Assembly: GCA_002368175.1 (NCBI GenBank) | Contig: AP018172.1 | Location: 8,001,001-8,065,000 of the forward strand | Origin: Calothrix sp. NIES-2098 | GTDB lineage: Bacteria > Cyanobacteriota > Cyanobacteriia > Cyanobacteriales > Nostocaceae | Direction of reading: 5' to 3' | DNA length: 64,000 nt | Shown: one piece after another, positions 35,768 through 45,343 of the stretch | How positions within the stretch are numbered: the first letter of the stretch is position 1 | Layout: each line of letters begins with the position of its first letter | The notes under the pieces: generated by a model | The model's database searches: none | What the model saw: the letters and a program-made list of their open reading frames with translations, nothing else | Told to the model about the DNA's origin: nothing | Translations under genes and position numbers: made by a program

Positions 35768-36958
35768 ATGCTTCAAAACACAAAACGCAACTGTCCCATC
35801 TGTAATAGCAAAGCTAAAAATTTATTGTTTGGACAAAAATTCTCTGCCTTATCTAATGGTAGCTTGTTAACAAGCTATGATGTCGTTGTCTGTGAAAATT
35901 GTGGATTTGGTTATGCTGATAATATTCCCGAACAAACTCAATTTGATATTTATTATCAGGAAATGTCAAAGTATGAATATCAAAATAGTGGAGGGAAAGA
36001 ATCACAATTCGATCTGATACGTTTTGAGATGTATGTAAAGACTATTAAACCATATCTTAACTCAACAAAATCTTCAATACTTGACGTAGGTTGTGCCACT
36101 GGTCGTCTCCTATCCTTGCTTAAAGAAAGTGGATATGAAAATGTCCAAGGATTAGATCCTTCTCCTGTATGTTCTGAAGTAGCAGCAAAGTTGTATGGAA
36201 TTTTTGTGCAAATAGGTAATCTTTGGGATATTGAAATTCCCGAAAAGCCTTTTGATTGCATTATATTAAGCGGTGTACTTGAACATATTCGAGATTTAGA
36301 TAAGGCATTATCTAGACTAAGTAATATGTTAGCTGTTGAGGGAATACTTTTCATAGATGTTCCCGATGCTAGCCGATTTTCTGTGTATACTGATGCTCCA
36401 TTCCAGCAATTTAGCATGGAACATATTAACTTTTTTTCTCCTGTTTCTTTATCTCGTTTGATGAGAAATTTTAATTTTGTTGAGCTACTTTCTTTGCAAG
36501 AAACTTATCCTCAAAGTGACAATACAACCTCAACATCAGTAATGGGTATTTATAAGAAAATAGAAAATTCATATCCGGTTTTTTTGCTTAGAGATCAAGT
36601 TACGGAAATTGACTTAAGTACTTATATTAAACAATCCCAACAAATTGAGTATTCTATTCATAAAATTATTAATGATCTTGTTGATAAAAACTCTCCTATT
36701 CTTGTTTGGGGAACTGGCACTCATACATTGAGATTGATGGAGACTAGTAGATTATCTCAGGCAAAAATTTCAGCTTTTATTGATTCTAATCATCGTTATC
36801 AAGCCAAAAAATTATTTAATATTCCTATCATTTCTCCTTATGATATAAAAAATCAACACGAACCCATCCTCATCTCATCTCGTGTGTTTCAAGAGAGTAT
36901 AAAAATTCAAATTAGAGAAATACTTAAACTTGATAATGATTTAATAGTTTTGTACTAA
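35768..36958 (+). CDS. Class I methyltransferase, sugar C-methyltransferase-like
   Basis: 396 residues. An N-terminal zinc-binding module CPICNSKAK...CENCGFGYADNIP (residues 9-55) is followed by the SAM motif SILDVGCATGRLLSLL (about 100), with GVLEHIRDL and VDVPDASRF-like segments. The C-terminal third contains LVWGTGTHTLRLM and a second Rossmann-like half, the layout of the C-methyltransferase (TylC3/NovU) group acting on keto-deoxysugars. The family often C-methylates 3- or 4-keto sugars, which fits the rfbH product in this cluster. An O-methyltransferase role cannot be excluded. Confidence 0.82.
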   Translation: MLQNTKRNCPICNSKAKNLLFGQKFSALSNGSLLTSYDVVVCENCGFGYADNIPEQTQFDIYYQEMSKYEYQNSGGKESQFDLIRFEMYVKTIKPYLNSTKSSILDVGCATGRLLSLLKESGYENVQGLDPSPVCSEVAAKLYGIFVQIGNLWDIEIPEKPFDCIILSGVLEHIRDLDKALSRLSNMLAVEGILFIDVPDASRFSVYTDAPFQQFSMEHINFFSPVSLSRLMRNFNFVELLSLQETYPQSDNTTSTSVMGIYKKIENSYPVFLLRDQVTEIDLSTYIKQSQQIEYSIHKIINDLVDKNSPILVWGTGTHTLRLMETSRLSQAKISAFIDSNHRYQAKKLFNIPIISPYDIKNQHEPILISSRVFQESIKIQIREILKLDNDLIVLY

Positions 36959-37148
36959 ATATTAAGCTGATGAATATAAATTATGTAAAAGCATATAAAT
37001 TCTTACAAAAATTTCAATACTGTAAAATTACTAGGAATTAGTATTTTTATTTCTAAATATAATAGCAAGTATATGCTAATCATAAAGTATTTTTCTATGT
37101 AAATACTTGCTGACTTACGAAAATATAGTTAATCAGGATAATTAAACA

Positions 37149-39866
37149 ATGTCAGATAATCTGTTTTCGATCATAATCCCTACTCGGCAAAGACACGATA
37201 CACTGAAATATACGATTCAGAGCGTAATTAGTCAGACATATAAAGAATTTGAATTAATAGTTATGGATAATTTTAGCACCCGAGAAACTGCTGAAGTTGT
37301 CGCATCATTTGCAGATAAAAGAATAAAGTATTATCGCGCCCCTGAGCGATTATCAATGTCTGATAACTGGGAAATGGGTTTATCCCATGCTACCGGAGAA
37401 TATATGTTTATTTTAGGAGATGACGATGCCTTAATGCCAGATGGGCTTGAACTGGCGGAAAAACTAATAAGTGAATATGCGGTCAATATCCTGTCTTGGC
37501 GGCGATATTCTTATGGATGGCCGAATGCAATAGTGCCTTGGGTTCGCAACAGATTATACCTTGGTTTATTGCAAGTGGCGGAGTTTTGGAACTCTAGAGA
37601 AAAGCTGAAACAATTTTATAATTATCAGCTTTCTCATGAATATTTGCCCATGATATACAACTCTTTTGTGCATAAAGACTTAATTGATAAAATCAAGTCG
37701 ATACATGGGAAATATTTTATGTCATCTAATATGGGTATTGGGGCGGATGCTTACTCTGGGATAGTTAATGCTTACTTTTCAGATAGTTATCTATATTCGT
37801 TTCGCTCTATATCTATTATAGGAAGTTCGGCGAATAGTATAGGTGCATCAGTATGTTTTCCTGGTTTTAATGCAGAACCAATGAAAGCATTTCTAGAAGA
37901 AGAAAAAAAGTCTTTTACTATAGAATCTCATCCCAGGTTAGTTCCAACCAAGAATCAGGAGATAGGTTTTGCTGATGGACAAATTCGTACTAAAGAATTA
38001 TTTTTCCCAGAGGATAATGAATTAGATATAGATATAAATAAATTATTAAATTATATAGCTTCATCAATAAATAGAGATCCAAGCCAATATCAAAGTATAT
38101 TACAAGATATTGAGGCTTTAGCTAACAAACATAATATATCTGTTTCTACATTAAATATACCGCAGAAAATTACAACCGATCAATTAAATAATATACAACC
38201 TTATCAAGGAGTGATTGTAAATACAGATGGCTCGCTCAACGAACTAATTATTAATTGCGAGCAAGTAGGTATATCAAATGTTGCTGACGCTGTTAAACTA
38301 GCTCATGGAATATTGCCTAAACTGGAAAATATTGTTATTTATAATGTTAATCTCTATAAAGATAAACTCCATAATAATTTAAATATTAATAATCGAGATA
38401 ATAAATCATTAACTCCCAAAATTTTAATAGACGGGGTATTTTTCCAACTATTTAACACGGGAATTGCCAGAGTATGGAAATCCCTATTAAAAGAATGGGC
38501 GAATACTGATTTTGCTAATCATATTTTGGTTTTAGATCGCGCTAATACAGCACCTATAATTAATGGTATTCATTATCGCAATATTCAATTCTACGACTAT
38601 AACAATACTGAGAGCGATCGCCAGATTCTTCAACAAATTTGTGATGAAGAAGAAGCAGAATTATTTATTTCAACCTACTATACCACTCCTATTAATACAC
38701 CTTCTGTATTTATGGCTTATGACATGATACCAGAAGTATTAGGGGGTAACTTAAATGAGCCAATGTGGAGGGAAAAGCATAACGGAATTAAACACGCTTC
38801 TGCTTTTATTGCGATATCAGAAAACACAGCTAAAGACTTAAGTAAATTTTTCCCAGCTATACCATTAGAATCTATTACTGTTGCCCATTGTGGGGTAGAT
38901 TCTCTCTTTTGCCCAGCTTCTGATGTTGAAATAAACGCTTTTAAATATAAATATGGGATAAATAAACCCTATTTTCTATTAAGTGGATTAGGAGGATATA
39001 AAAACGCAATTCTCTTTTTTCAAGCATTTGCCCAACTCTACAATAAACAAAGTTTTGATATAGTAGCTACTGGTGCAGGTATTCTATTACCTTCTGAATG
39101 GCGAGAATATACTGCCGGATGCACTTTTCACGGTTTTCAACTAAACGATGAAGAATTAAGATTAGCTTATGCTGGAGCAGTAGCATTAGTTTATCCTTCT
39201 CAGTATGAAGGTTTTGGAATGCCAGTAGTTGAAGCAATGGCTTGTGGCTGTCCTGTAATTACTACTCCTAATGCGTCTTTACCAGAAGTTGGAGGAGAGG
39301 CTGTAATTTATGTCAAAGATGATGATATCGAGGGTATGGTTAATGCTTTATGCGAAGTGCAAAAACCTGATTGCAGAAACTTATTAATTAATGCAGGTTT
39401 AGAACAAGCGAAGCATTTTTCTTGGAAAGAAATGGCTAATATTGTTAAAATTGCTTTAATTAAAGCCACATTTCCAGAGTTGAACCTCAAAGAAATTAAT
39501 ATAATTATTTTTCCCGATTGGTCAGCAGATGAAGAAAAATTAGGATTAGAATTGATGGATGTTATGCAATTAATTGCATCCCATCCAAATCATCAGCAAA
39601 TTACCCTACTGATAGATATCAATGATATTGCAAAAGAAGATGCTGATTTTTTCTTGCAAGGTATAGCTATGAATCTGATGCTGGAATCAGCAATAGATAT
39701 AACTGAGAATTTGACAATTTCTTTATTGAGGGATTTGAGTGAGAGCCAGTGGCAAAGTTTAATTTCTTGTATTAAGGCCAGATTCGTCTTAGAACATGAA
39801 AATAAACAGATATTTGTCAATCAGCAAATCAAACAAATTCCTTTATGCTCTCTAGAAAGTTTATAA
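37149..39866 (+). CDS. GT2-GT4 fusion glycosyltransferase
   Basis: 905 residues. Residues 1-280 are a GT-A domain: FSIIIPTRQRHDTLKYTIQSVISQTYKEFELIV and FILGDDDAL with the metal-binding DDD. A linker (about 280-420) follows. Residues about 425-770 are GT-B of family 4: ILIDGVFFQL, HCGVDSLF, YFLLSGLGGYKN and the late motif YPSQYEGFGMPVVEAMACGCPVITT. It should transfer two sugars in succession, as expected for a repeat-unit polymerising enzyme. The C-terminal 130 residues are a further unassigned extension. No flippase or polymerase gene appears in the window. The gene is 190 bases after the methyltransferase, on an AT-rich spacer. Confidence 0.9.
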   Translation: MSDNLFSIIIPTRQRHDTLKYTIQSVISQTYKEFELIVMDNFSTRETAEVVASFADKRIKYYRAPERLSMSDNWEMGLSHATGEYMFILGDDDALMPDGLELAEKLISEYAVNILSWRRYSYGWPNAIVPWVRNRLYLGLLQVAEFWNSREKLKQFYNYQLSHEYLPMIYNSFVHKDLIDKIKSIHGKYFMSSNMGIGADAYSGIVNAYFSDSYLYSFRSISIIGSSANSIGASVCFPGFNAEPMKAFLEEEKKSFTIESHPRLVPTKNQEIGFADGQIRTKELFFPEDNELDIDINKLLNYIASSINRDPSQYQSILQDIEALANKHNISVSTLNIPQKITTDQLNNIQPYQGVIVNTDGSLNELIINCEQVGISNVADAVKLAHGILPKLENIVIYNVNLYKDKLHNNLNINNRDNKSLTPKILIDGVFFQLFNTGIARVWKSLLKEWANTDFANHILVLDRANTAPIINGIHYRNIQFYDYNNTESDRQILQQICDEEEAELFISTYYTTPINTPSVFMAYDMIPEVLGGNLNEPMWREKHNGIKHASAFIAISENTAKDLSKFFPAIPLESITVAHCGVDSLFCPASDVEINAFKYKYGINKPYFLLSGLGGYKNAILFFQAFAQLYNKQSFDIVATGAGILLPSEWREYTAGCTFHGFQLNDEELRLAYAGAVALVYPSQYEGFGMPVVEAMACGCPVITTPNASLPEVGGEAVIYVKDDDIEGMVNALCEVQKPDCRNLLINAGLEQAKHFSWKEMANIVKIALIKATFPELNLKEINIIIFPDWSADEEKLGLELMDVMQLIASHPNHQQITLLIDINDIAKEDADFFLQGIAMNLMLESAIDITENLTISLLRDLSESQWQSLISCIKARFVLEHENKQIFVNQQIKQIPLCSLESL

Positions 39867-40027
39867 CTATTAAAGTAAAATTGAATCTTGGTGTGGGAGC
39901 GAGGTAGAATCGTAGCTCTGACCTTCTGTTGTGCGATCGCATCATCACAATCGAATGTCTTATAGCCACCATTACTTTATACTTGTAACAGTTTTTTGGT
40001 TAATTTGCTCAAGCAGGTCACAAGATA

Positions 40028-40447
40028 TTAATTAGGCTTGGACTGGTTATTTATCTGCGAATTAGTGTTACCTTCTTCCTTTTTCAATTTTTCTAAAACA
40101 ACTTTGTAATCTTGGCGGTCTGGGCGTAACTTCACTAACTTTTCTAAAGGTTGAATCGCCCCCTGAGTATCTTTCAAATTTAGCCGCACATTTACTAACC
40201 CTTCCAAGGCCATTTGGTTCTCTGGTTCCCGTTGTAATACCATTTCAAAACCTTTTGCCTGTTTTTCTAATGAATTCTCTGGAGATGTAACTACTGCCTT
40301 AGGTGAGTGAATAGCCTGTTGTATGGCAGGAACCACTGAAAAGACGATAGAACCCAAGAATGACACAATTGATACTAATGTTAAAACCTTTTGTCGCCGC
40401 TCAATCTGCTTGCGACGGTTAATTAGGTATTGTTCGTCTGAACCCAT
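40028..40447 (-). CDS. Membrane-anchored TPR-type small protein
   Basis: 139 residues. A basic N-terminus (NRRKQIERRQK) precedes one membrane segment (about 20-45), then a TPR-like pair LEKQAKGFEMVLQREPENQMALEGLVNVRLNLKDTQGAIQPLEKLVKLRPD. The C-terminus is polar (KKEEGNTNSQ). It is a small protein-interaction module held at a membrane. It runs antiparallel to the glycan cluster. Function unknown, but coding quality is good. Confidence 0.75.
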   Translation of the reverse strand: MGSDEQYLINRRKQIERRQKVLTLVSIVSFLGSIVFSVVPAIQQAIHSPKAVVTSPENSLEKQAKGFEMVLQREPENQMALEGLVNVRLNLKDTQGAIQPLEKLVKLRPDRQDYKVVLEKLKKEEGNTNSQINNQSKPN

Positions 40448-41351
40448 ACTTTATATGATGCTATGGTAAATACTTAGGTAATAGCAACCCTCCTGTTACA
40501 AGGGTACCCACTCCTTGACAGGACTTATCATCCTGTAAAGAAATATCTTTTGACACAAAATTCAAAACCTAGCTCTGTAGGGTCTGATGGAATGCGAATA
40601 CAGGACTTACCCTTTCAGCAGAGATCGCCTGCCGTCGTATTGGTTCTCATACATGCAGGCAAGCATAGCAGGTAGAGTGTGTTCATAATGCCCAGGCTAC
40701 CAAAGTAGCCTGTATTCTTTATAACCTTAACCGAGCAAATCAAAAAACTAAAGAAAAATAATTTACGAATAAAGTAATTTCTAGATAAGCAATAAATTTA
40801 GATTTTTTGTAGCTTCATCTATCTAAAGCACTATTTTATCTTTGCTAAAGACGTAAAATTAAATACTACAGAGATACCTCGTTGATGGCAATATAAAATT
40901 TATATAAAGATTTGCAAGAAGATTGTTTAGTTTCAGATGTTTGCGATATTCTATATAAGATTCAAATACGGGAAATAATTGAACCGTTAAATCACAAAAC
41001 TTCCCAACAGCCCAGATTATATGGGTTTCACACTCTGCACATATTCCGTTGACTAAAACAAATACAATTTTACTAGTCGTATTTACCCTTGTTGTTGATG
41101 CATCTATGGAGACGACTAATAGTTGCTTTTGGTGCCTATGATGAGTGTTCGATGTAATTAGTATTTTGTGGTGGTAATTACCGTACAAAACCGAATTACG
41201 CAGCAACTTTGTAGAGTTAGTTATGGTATAGTTAAAAAGTTAAGACTAGCTTTGCCAAAAGTAAAACGCTCTACGCATCGGTGACATTTGCAAGACGGAA
41301 AGCAGTTTTGATTAAGCATTTACTAAACAAAATCTGAATTGAATCGAGGTT
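40448..41351. other. 904-base AT-rich region without a convincing gene
   Basis: The first 250 bases contain repeat-like wording (CAGGACTTATCATCCTG, TGCAGGCAAGCATAGCAGG). A minus-strand frame at 40859-41206 (115 codons) has poor codon use, no domain and no ribosome binding site. The end presumably holds the promoter of the DUF4327 gene. I see no RNA gene. Confidence 0.5.
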
Positions 41352-41570
41352 ATGACTCAGCAAGTAATTCACCCAATGGTGAAATTGCAGCTTAACGTGC
41401 AATCACTCGTAGAATCGAATATTATCAAGCCATCTGATAGCATTTGGAAAATTGCTTTGCTCTATGGCAATGAATGGCAGTACTGGAAACAAGAACTGTT
41501 GGATTTTGGCTTTAGTATGCAAGATCCGATCGGTGAATTGTTAGCAGTAGAAGCTTGGGACGAAGAGTAA
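41352..41570 (+). CDS. DUF4327 family protein
   Basis: 72 residues with IHPMVKLQLNVQSLVESNIIKPSDSIWKIALLYGNEW...ELLDFGFSMQDPIGELLAVE, the conserved cyanobacterial DUF4327 sequence. Acidic, soluble and probably all-alpha. Function unknown. GAGG lies about three bases before ATG 41352, rather close. It ends 57 bases before the convergent kinase gene. Confidence 0.88.
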   Translation: MTQQVIHPMVKLQLNVQSLVESNIIKPSDSIWKIALLYGNEWQYWKQELLDFGFSMQDPIGELLAVEAWDEE

Positions 41571-41626
41571 GGTTTGAAGTATGGGAGATGAAATTTTTCA
41601 GCCTTCATACTTGCTTGTATATGTCA

Positions 41627-42877
41627 TTAGCAGGTAGCTAGTGCCGCAGCTAATTCTTGAGCAGTCTGATAGCGATCGCGTGGCAATGGCTCTGTAACGC
41701 GATCGATAATCGCTCTTAATTGAGGAGTAATTGTCGGAACACTAGTTACATCAAACCGAAAATGTCGCCCTCGCTGGTGGTAAAACTTGAAAGGATTTTC
41801 ACCAGTCAGCAGGAAAATTAAGGTAGGGCCAATGGCGTATAAGTCTGATTGGGTGAGGGGTTGTCCTCGTTCTTGTTCGGGAGCGCAGTAGCCCTCAGCA
41901 CCAATCCGAGTACCTGGGGCCGTACCAATTTCCTTAACCGCACCAAAATCAAGTACTACTATACGATTGTTAGAATTTCGCACCATAAGATTAGCGGGTT
42001 TAATATCCCGGTGAATCAATGGTGGTTGCTGACTGTGGAGATAATCTAAAATATCGCAGGTCTGAATCATCCAAGCGATCGCTTGACTTGGGATAACTGG
42101 CCCTGTGGTATAAATACGTTTTTCTAAATCTTGTCCGTGGACTAATTCCATCGCCAAATATTTTTTGCCGCCCTCAACAAAAAAGTCATAATATTTGGGA
42201 ATTCCCGGATGATGAAGCGATTTGAGAGTATAAGCCTCCCGTTCAAATAATTCCTGGGCTTTAGCTATTTTCACCATATCGGCGTTCATCTGTTTTAACA
42301 CCAGCAGTTGTGGGTGTCCGGCGATCGCACCTGCTGCATCCCAAGCAAGATAGGTAGTACCCATGCCTCCTTGCCCCAAAGTTCGTAAAACCTGATACTG
42401 GCGAATAGTCTTTTGCACCGATAAAGGTTGACCGCAATGGATGCAAAAGAGATTGTTGGGAGAGTTCCCTTCATGAGTACAGCTAGAAGATGAAGGCGCA
42501 AAGGTTTTTTCCGTTGAGCCGGGAATTTCTTTTTGCCGCGGCCAAGATTCTGGTGTTGTTACCTCCTGAAGTTGAAATTTTAGGATTGGGCCTCCCTGTG
42601 CTAGTTGCAGCAGGGAATTATCTGGTAGTTGGCTCTGAGTTACAAGGACGCCATTGAGGAAAGTTCCATTCGTACCATGACTAATTACCTGCCATGAATT
42701 GCCATTTTTGGCAGAATTGACTGGCTTAAGTTCTAAATGATAGCGGGAAACTAAACTATCATTTAATACCACATGATTATCCGCCGCGCGTCCCACTTTA
42801 ATCGCGGAGGAGTTTTCAAAATACCATTGCTTGAGTGGCGTTTTTTGTTGCGGTTCTAGCAGTGTCAGAGTAACCAC
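41627..42877 (-). CDS. FHA/zinc-ribbon serine/threonine protein kinase
   Basis: 416 residues from GTG 42877. Residues about 25-100 are an FHA phosphothreonine-binding domain (IKVGRAADNHVVLND, SRYHLEL, GTNGTFLNG). A CTHEG...NLFCIHCGQP segment (about 133-150) is a small zinc ribbon. Residues about 160-410 are the kinase: LGQGGMGTTYLA, Lys in LVLKQM, HRDIKPANLM, DFGAV and GYCAPEQ, with no catalytic residue missing. It lacks a membrane anchor. It lies on the same strand as the downstream-located PP2C gene, 144 bases apart, making a kinase/phosphatase pair. FHA suggests autophosphorylation-dependent partner binding. Confidence 0.93.
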   Translation of the reverse strand: MVTLTLLEPQQKTPLKQWYFENSSAIKVGRAADNHVVLNDSLVSRYHLELKPVNSAKNGNSWQVISHGTNGTFLNGVLVTQSQLPDNSLLQLAQGGPILKFQLQEVTTPESWPRQKEIPGSTEKTFAPSSSSCTHEGNSPNNLFCIHCGQPLSVQKTIRQYQVLRTLGQGGMGTTYLAWDAAGAIAGHPQLLVLKQMNADMVKIAKAQELFEREAYTLKSLHHPGIPKYYDFFVEGGKKYLAMELVHGQDLEKRIYTTGPVIPSQAIAWMIQTCDILDYLHSQQPPLIHRDIKPANLMVRNSNNRIVVLDFGAVKEIGTAPGTRIGAEGYCAPEQERGQPLTQSDLYAIGPTLIFLLTGENPFKFYHQRGRHFRFDVTSVPTITPQLRAIIDRVTEPLPRDRYQTAQELAAALATC

Positions 42878-43021
42878 AATACAAGGTTAAAGGATGAAGG
42901 ATAAAGGTTAAAAAATTGAGATGCAACTATCATTGGCCATAGTTTTGTTAGGTATTAACAACCTACCATTAGGGTGGTTGCAGTCTATAAAGATAGATAA
43001 GTCAAACTTCATATTTCATAC

Positions 43022-45007
43022 TTATTTTGAACTGTCCAGATTGGGACGCACTTTTGCTCGGATTAGGATAGCGGTGATATTGTCATGACCATTGTATTGG
43101 TTTGCCAAATCAATTAGGTCTGTAACACCAGCTTCTAAATTAGTACCAGAGCCAAGCAAAGGAAGTAAGTGTGTTTGCCAATGGGTTTCTAATAAATCAT
43201 TATCCGATAAACCGTCCGAGGCTAGTATAAAGAGAGTATCTTCATTAATCTCGAAAAACTCTACATCAGGATTAATTGAGTGTTCGTCACGGGGCCCTAG
43301 GGCTTGGGTAAGTTGGTAAGCATCGGGACGAGCATAAGCGATGCTGGCTTCTACTCCTCTCGTAATTTCACGTTGACCGACTTCGTGATCGACTGTGATT
43401 TGTTCCAATCCTCGTTTATGAGTTACGCAATAAAGGCGGCTATCTCCTACATGAGCAACTGCGGCGTGGCTGTCCTGAATTAAGAGCATTACTAGGGTAG
43501 TACCCATGCGCCCAACTCCAGAACGCACTTCTTTTTGATTCAGATCGTAAATTGCCTGATTTGCGAGATATACTGCTTCCCGGATTTCATCTTCTGTTGG
43601 CAGTTGGTTGGCAATCCAATGTTCTTGAAAGTATTGTCGCAAAGTATTGACTGCTAACTCACTAGCTACCTCGCCGCCCGCGTGTCCCCCCATACCGTCG
43701 CAGAGAATATATAAACCACGGGCTTGTAGAACTCTAGTTCTAGGTAACTCTAGTTTGTTAATGTTGGTTTCAATGCCAAAGTAGTCTTCATTGTGATGAC
43801 GTTGACGACCCACATCAGTTTGTCCTGTATCTTGCAAGCTGCTTAACTGCATTGGCAAGACCACTGTAGGCATATCGTCGTTTTTGGCGTTGAAATCGTC
43901 TAACTCATCAAATTGCAGCATAGTTGGTGCAGTGTTGTACTGCTCCTGTGTTGGGGGCAAAGTTTCAATTGTCGGTGCAACGATTTCGGTAGACATTTCT
44001 TCCAAACGCGATCGCAATTGGGCAATGGTTTCAATCTTACCCAGTTCCAAATCACCTAACATCTGGACTACCGAGCCAAACTGAGTGCGTTGAGACTGTC
44101 TAAATAAAGCTTGCCAAACACGCCCCAAAGCTTTGATTGTTAAAGGTTGCTCTTGTTCAACAGATGTTTGCTCTGTTAAATTCGCTAGCACAGGATGAAA
44201 TTCTTCCGAATACAAGCGTCCTAGGGCTAGAGTTTGGTCTTCATCCAAAAGCAAATTCGACAAATCCAAAAGACTTTGACAACAATTTACGGGTTCTAGG
44301 ACTGCCCATAATTGGGTCATCTGATAGCACCAGTGTAAAATTTGCAATGAACTTGTAGTGTTTTCTTGCCACAAGTCAAGTAAACGCGGCCAATTTGAGC
44401 GATCTTGGATGAGTACGACCTGCATCTCATCTTTATGCCATGCATCATGAATTGGCGGAATTCCTGGATGTCCCTGTGGTTGTAAGGCTACATAAGGTTT
44501 AGCCAGTTGGGGAATTGCGCTTGCTTCTACTGATGGTGTTACTAGTCCCTTTTGGCGATTTTCTAACATCGCCAAAAAAGGTGAGATTTGATATGGTTGG
44601 CAATCTAAGACTTGAATACACACTTCAGTATTCGCAGCAGGTTCTTCTACACTTGGTAGCGGGTCTAATATTTGATAGCGTTGCTCTGGGTCTAAATAAG
44701 AGCCTACTACAAGCTGGGAGCTACTAGCTGTAGAGGATAGAGAAGGTATGACATCCTCATCTTTTCCTGCTTCCTGAATTTCGCGATCGCCCCCAGTTCC
44801 TATTTCCTCGCTACCAGTGGCTACTTTGCCAATAATTGCCAACCACACTGTTCCGCAGTCTGCGCCACAATTAAGACAACTTTTGGCGTTGACAGGTACG
44901 GAGGTACTACATTCCGGGCAGATCTTCTGGGTCAGGGATGCACCACAGTTTTGGCAGAATTTATTGGTATTGAAGTTTTCAAATTTACACTGAGGGCAAA
45001 TCAGCAT
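43022..45007 (-). CDS. PP2C-type phosphatase with zinc ribbons and a kinase-like middle segment
   Basis: 661 residues. Residues 1-55 hold double zinc ribbons (CPQCKFENFNTNKFCQNCG, CPECSTSVPVNAKSCLNCG). Residues about 110-330 resemble a degenerate kinase: QGHPGIPPIHDAW aligns with HPGIPKYYDFF of the neighbouring kinase, and LLDLSNLLLDEDQTLALGRL sits where the catalytic loop would be, without HRD or DFG. Residues about 400-650 are PP2C: RHHNEDYFG, LCDGMGGHAGGEVAS, GDSRLY, ASDGLSDND. It should reverse the phosphorylation done by the adjacent kinase; the middle segment may sense or scaffold. GAGGAA precedes ATG 45007. Confidence 0.92.
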   Translation of the reverse strand: MLICPQCKFENFNTNKFCQNCGASLTQKICPECSTSVPVNAKSCLNCGADCGTVWLAIIGKVATGSEEIGTGGDREIQEAGKDEDVIPSLSSTASSSQLVVGSYLDPEQRYQILDPLPSVEEPAANTEVCIQVLDCQPYQISPFLAMLENRQKGLVTPSVEASAIPQLAKPYVALQPQGHPGIPPIHDAWHKDEMQVVLIQDRSNWPRLLDLWQENTTSSLQILHWCYQMTQLWAVLEPVNCCQSLLDLSNLLLDEDQTLALGRLYSEEFHPVLANLTEQTSVEQEQPLTIKALGRVWQALFRQSQRTQFGSVVQMLGDLELGKIETIAQLRSRLEEMSTEIVAPTIETLPPTQEQYNTAPTMLQFDELDDFNAKNDDMPTVVLPMQLSSLQDTGQTDVGRQRHHNEDYFGIETNINKLELPRTRVLQARGLYILCDGMGGHAGGEVASELAVNTLRQYFQEHWIANQLPTEDEIREAVYLANQAIYDLNQKEVRSGVGRMGTTLVMLLIQDSHAAVAHVGDSRLYCVTHKRGLEQITVDHEVGQREITRGVEASIAYARPDAYQLTQALGPRDEHSINPDVEFFEINEDTLFILASDGLSDNDLLETHWQTHLLPLLGSGTNLEAGVTDLIDLANQYNGHDNITAILIRAKVRPNLDSSK

Positions 45008-45343
45008 AGTGGAAGTTCCTCATTCCCGTTCCAAGGTGCTTCTAGCCATCAAATATCCAAAGTTTCACAACTGGCTACCCCTGCCTAAAGTAGACATCAT
45101 AAAAAATTGTGATTTCACTTGTGAATTTTGCTGGCAGTATTAATTGTGACGCATATTAGCTAAATATTTCAGATATCGGCAAGTCAATTTCTTTAAAAAG
45201 GAGGGTAGAGAAGCAGAAAGTAAAGAGGGATGAGGGAGTGGCGGGAGTTTTCTTCCCCATTTCCTCATCTTTCCTCTCCCCACCATCTCTCCTCCTTGCC
45301 CAATGTCCAATGATTATTGACCATTGACTTTGGGCTTTTCGTG
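45008..45343. other. Intergenic region with purine/pyrimidine inverted tracts
   Basis: A purine-rich run near 45198-45250 is followed by a pyrimidine-rich run near 45250-45298. The two are roughly complementary (GGAGGGTAGAGAAG... against ...TTTCCTCTCCCC) and could fold as an imperfect long hairpin. It is followed by an ATTATTGACCATTGACT repeat patch. No gene is seen. Confidence 0.5.

Noticed and set aside
26387..39866. The glycan cluster as a very recent import
   Set aside because: It is AT-rich but contains several HIP1 octamers, implying long residence in a cyanobacterial genome.
40859..41206. A 115-codon minus-strand frame
   Set aside because: No domain, no ribosome binding site and codon use unlike the neighbours.
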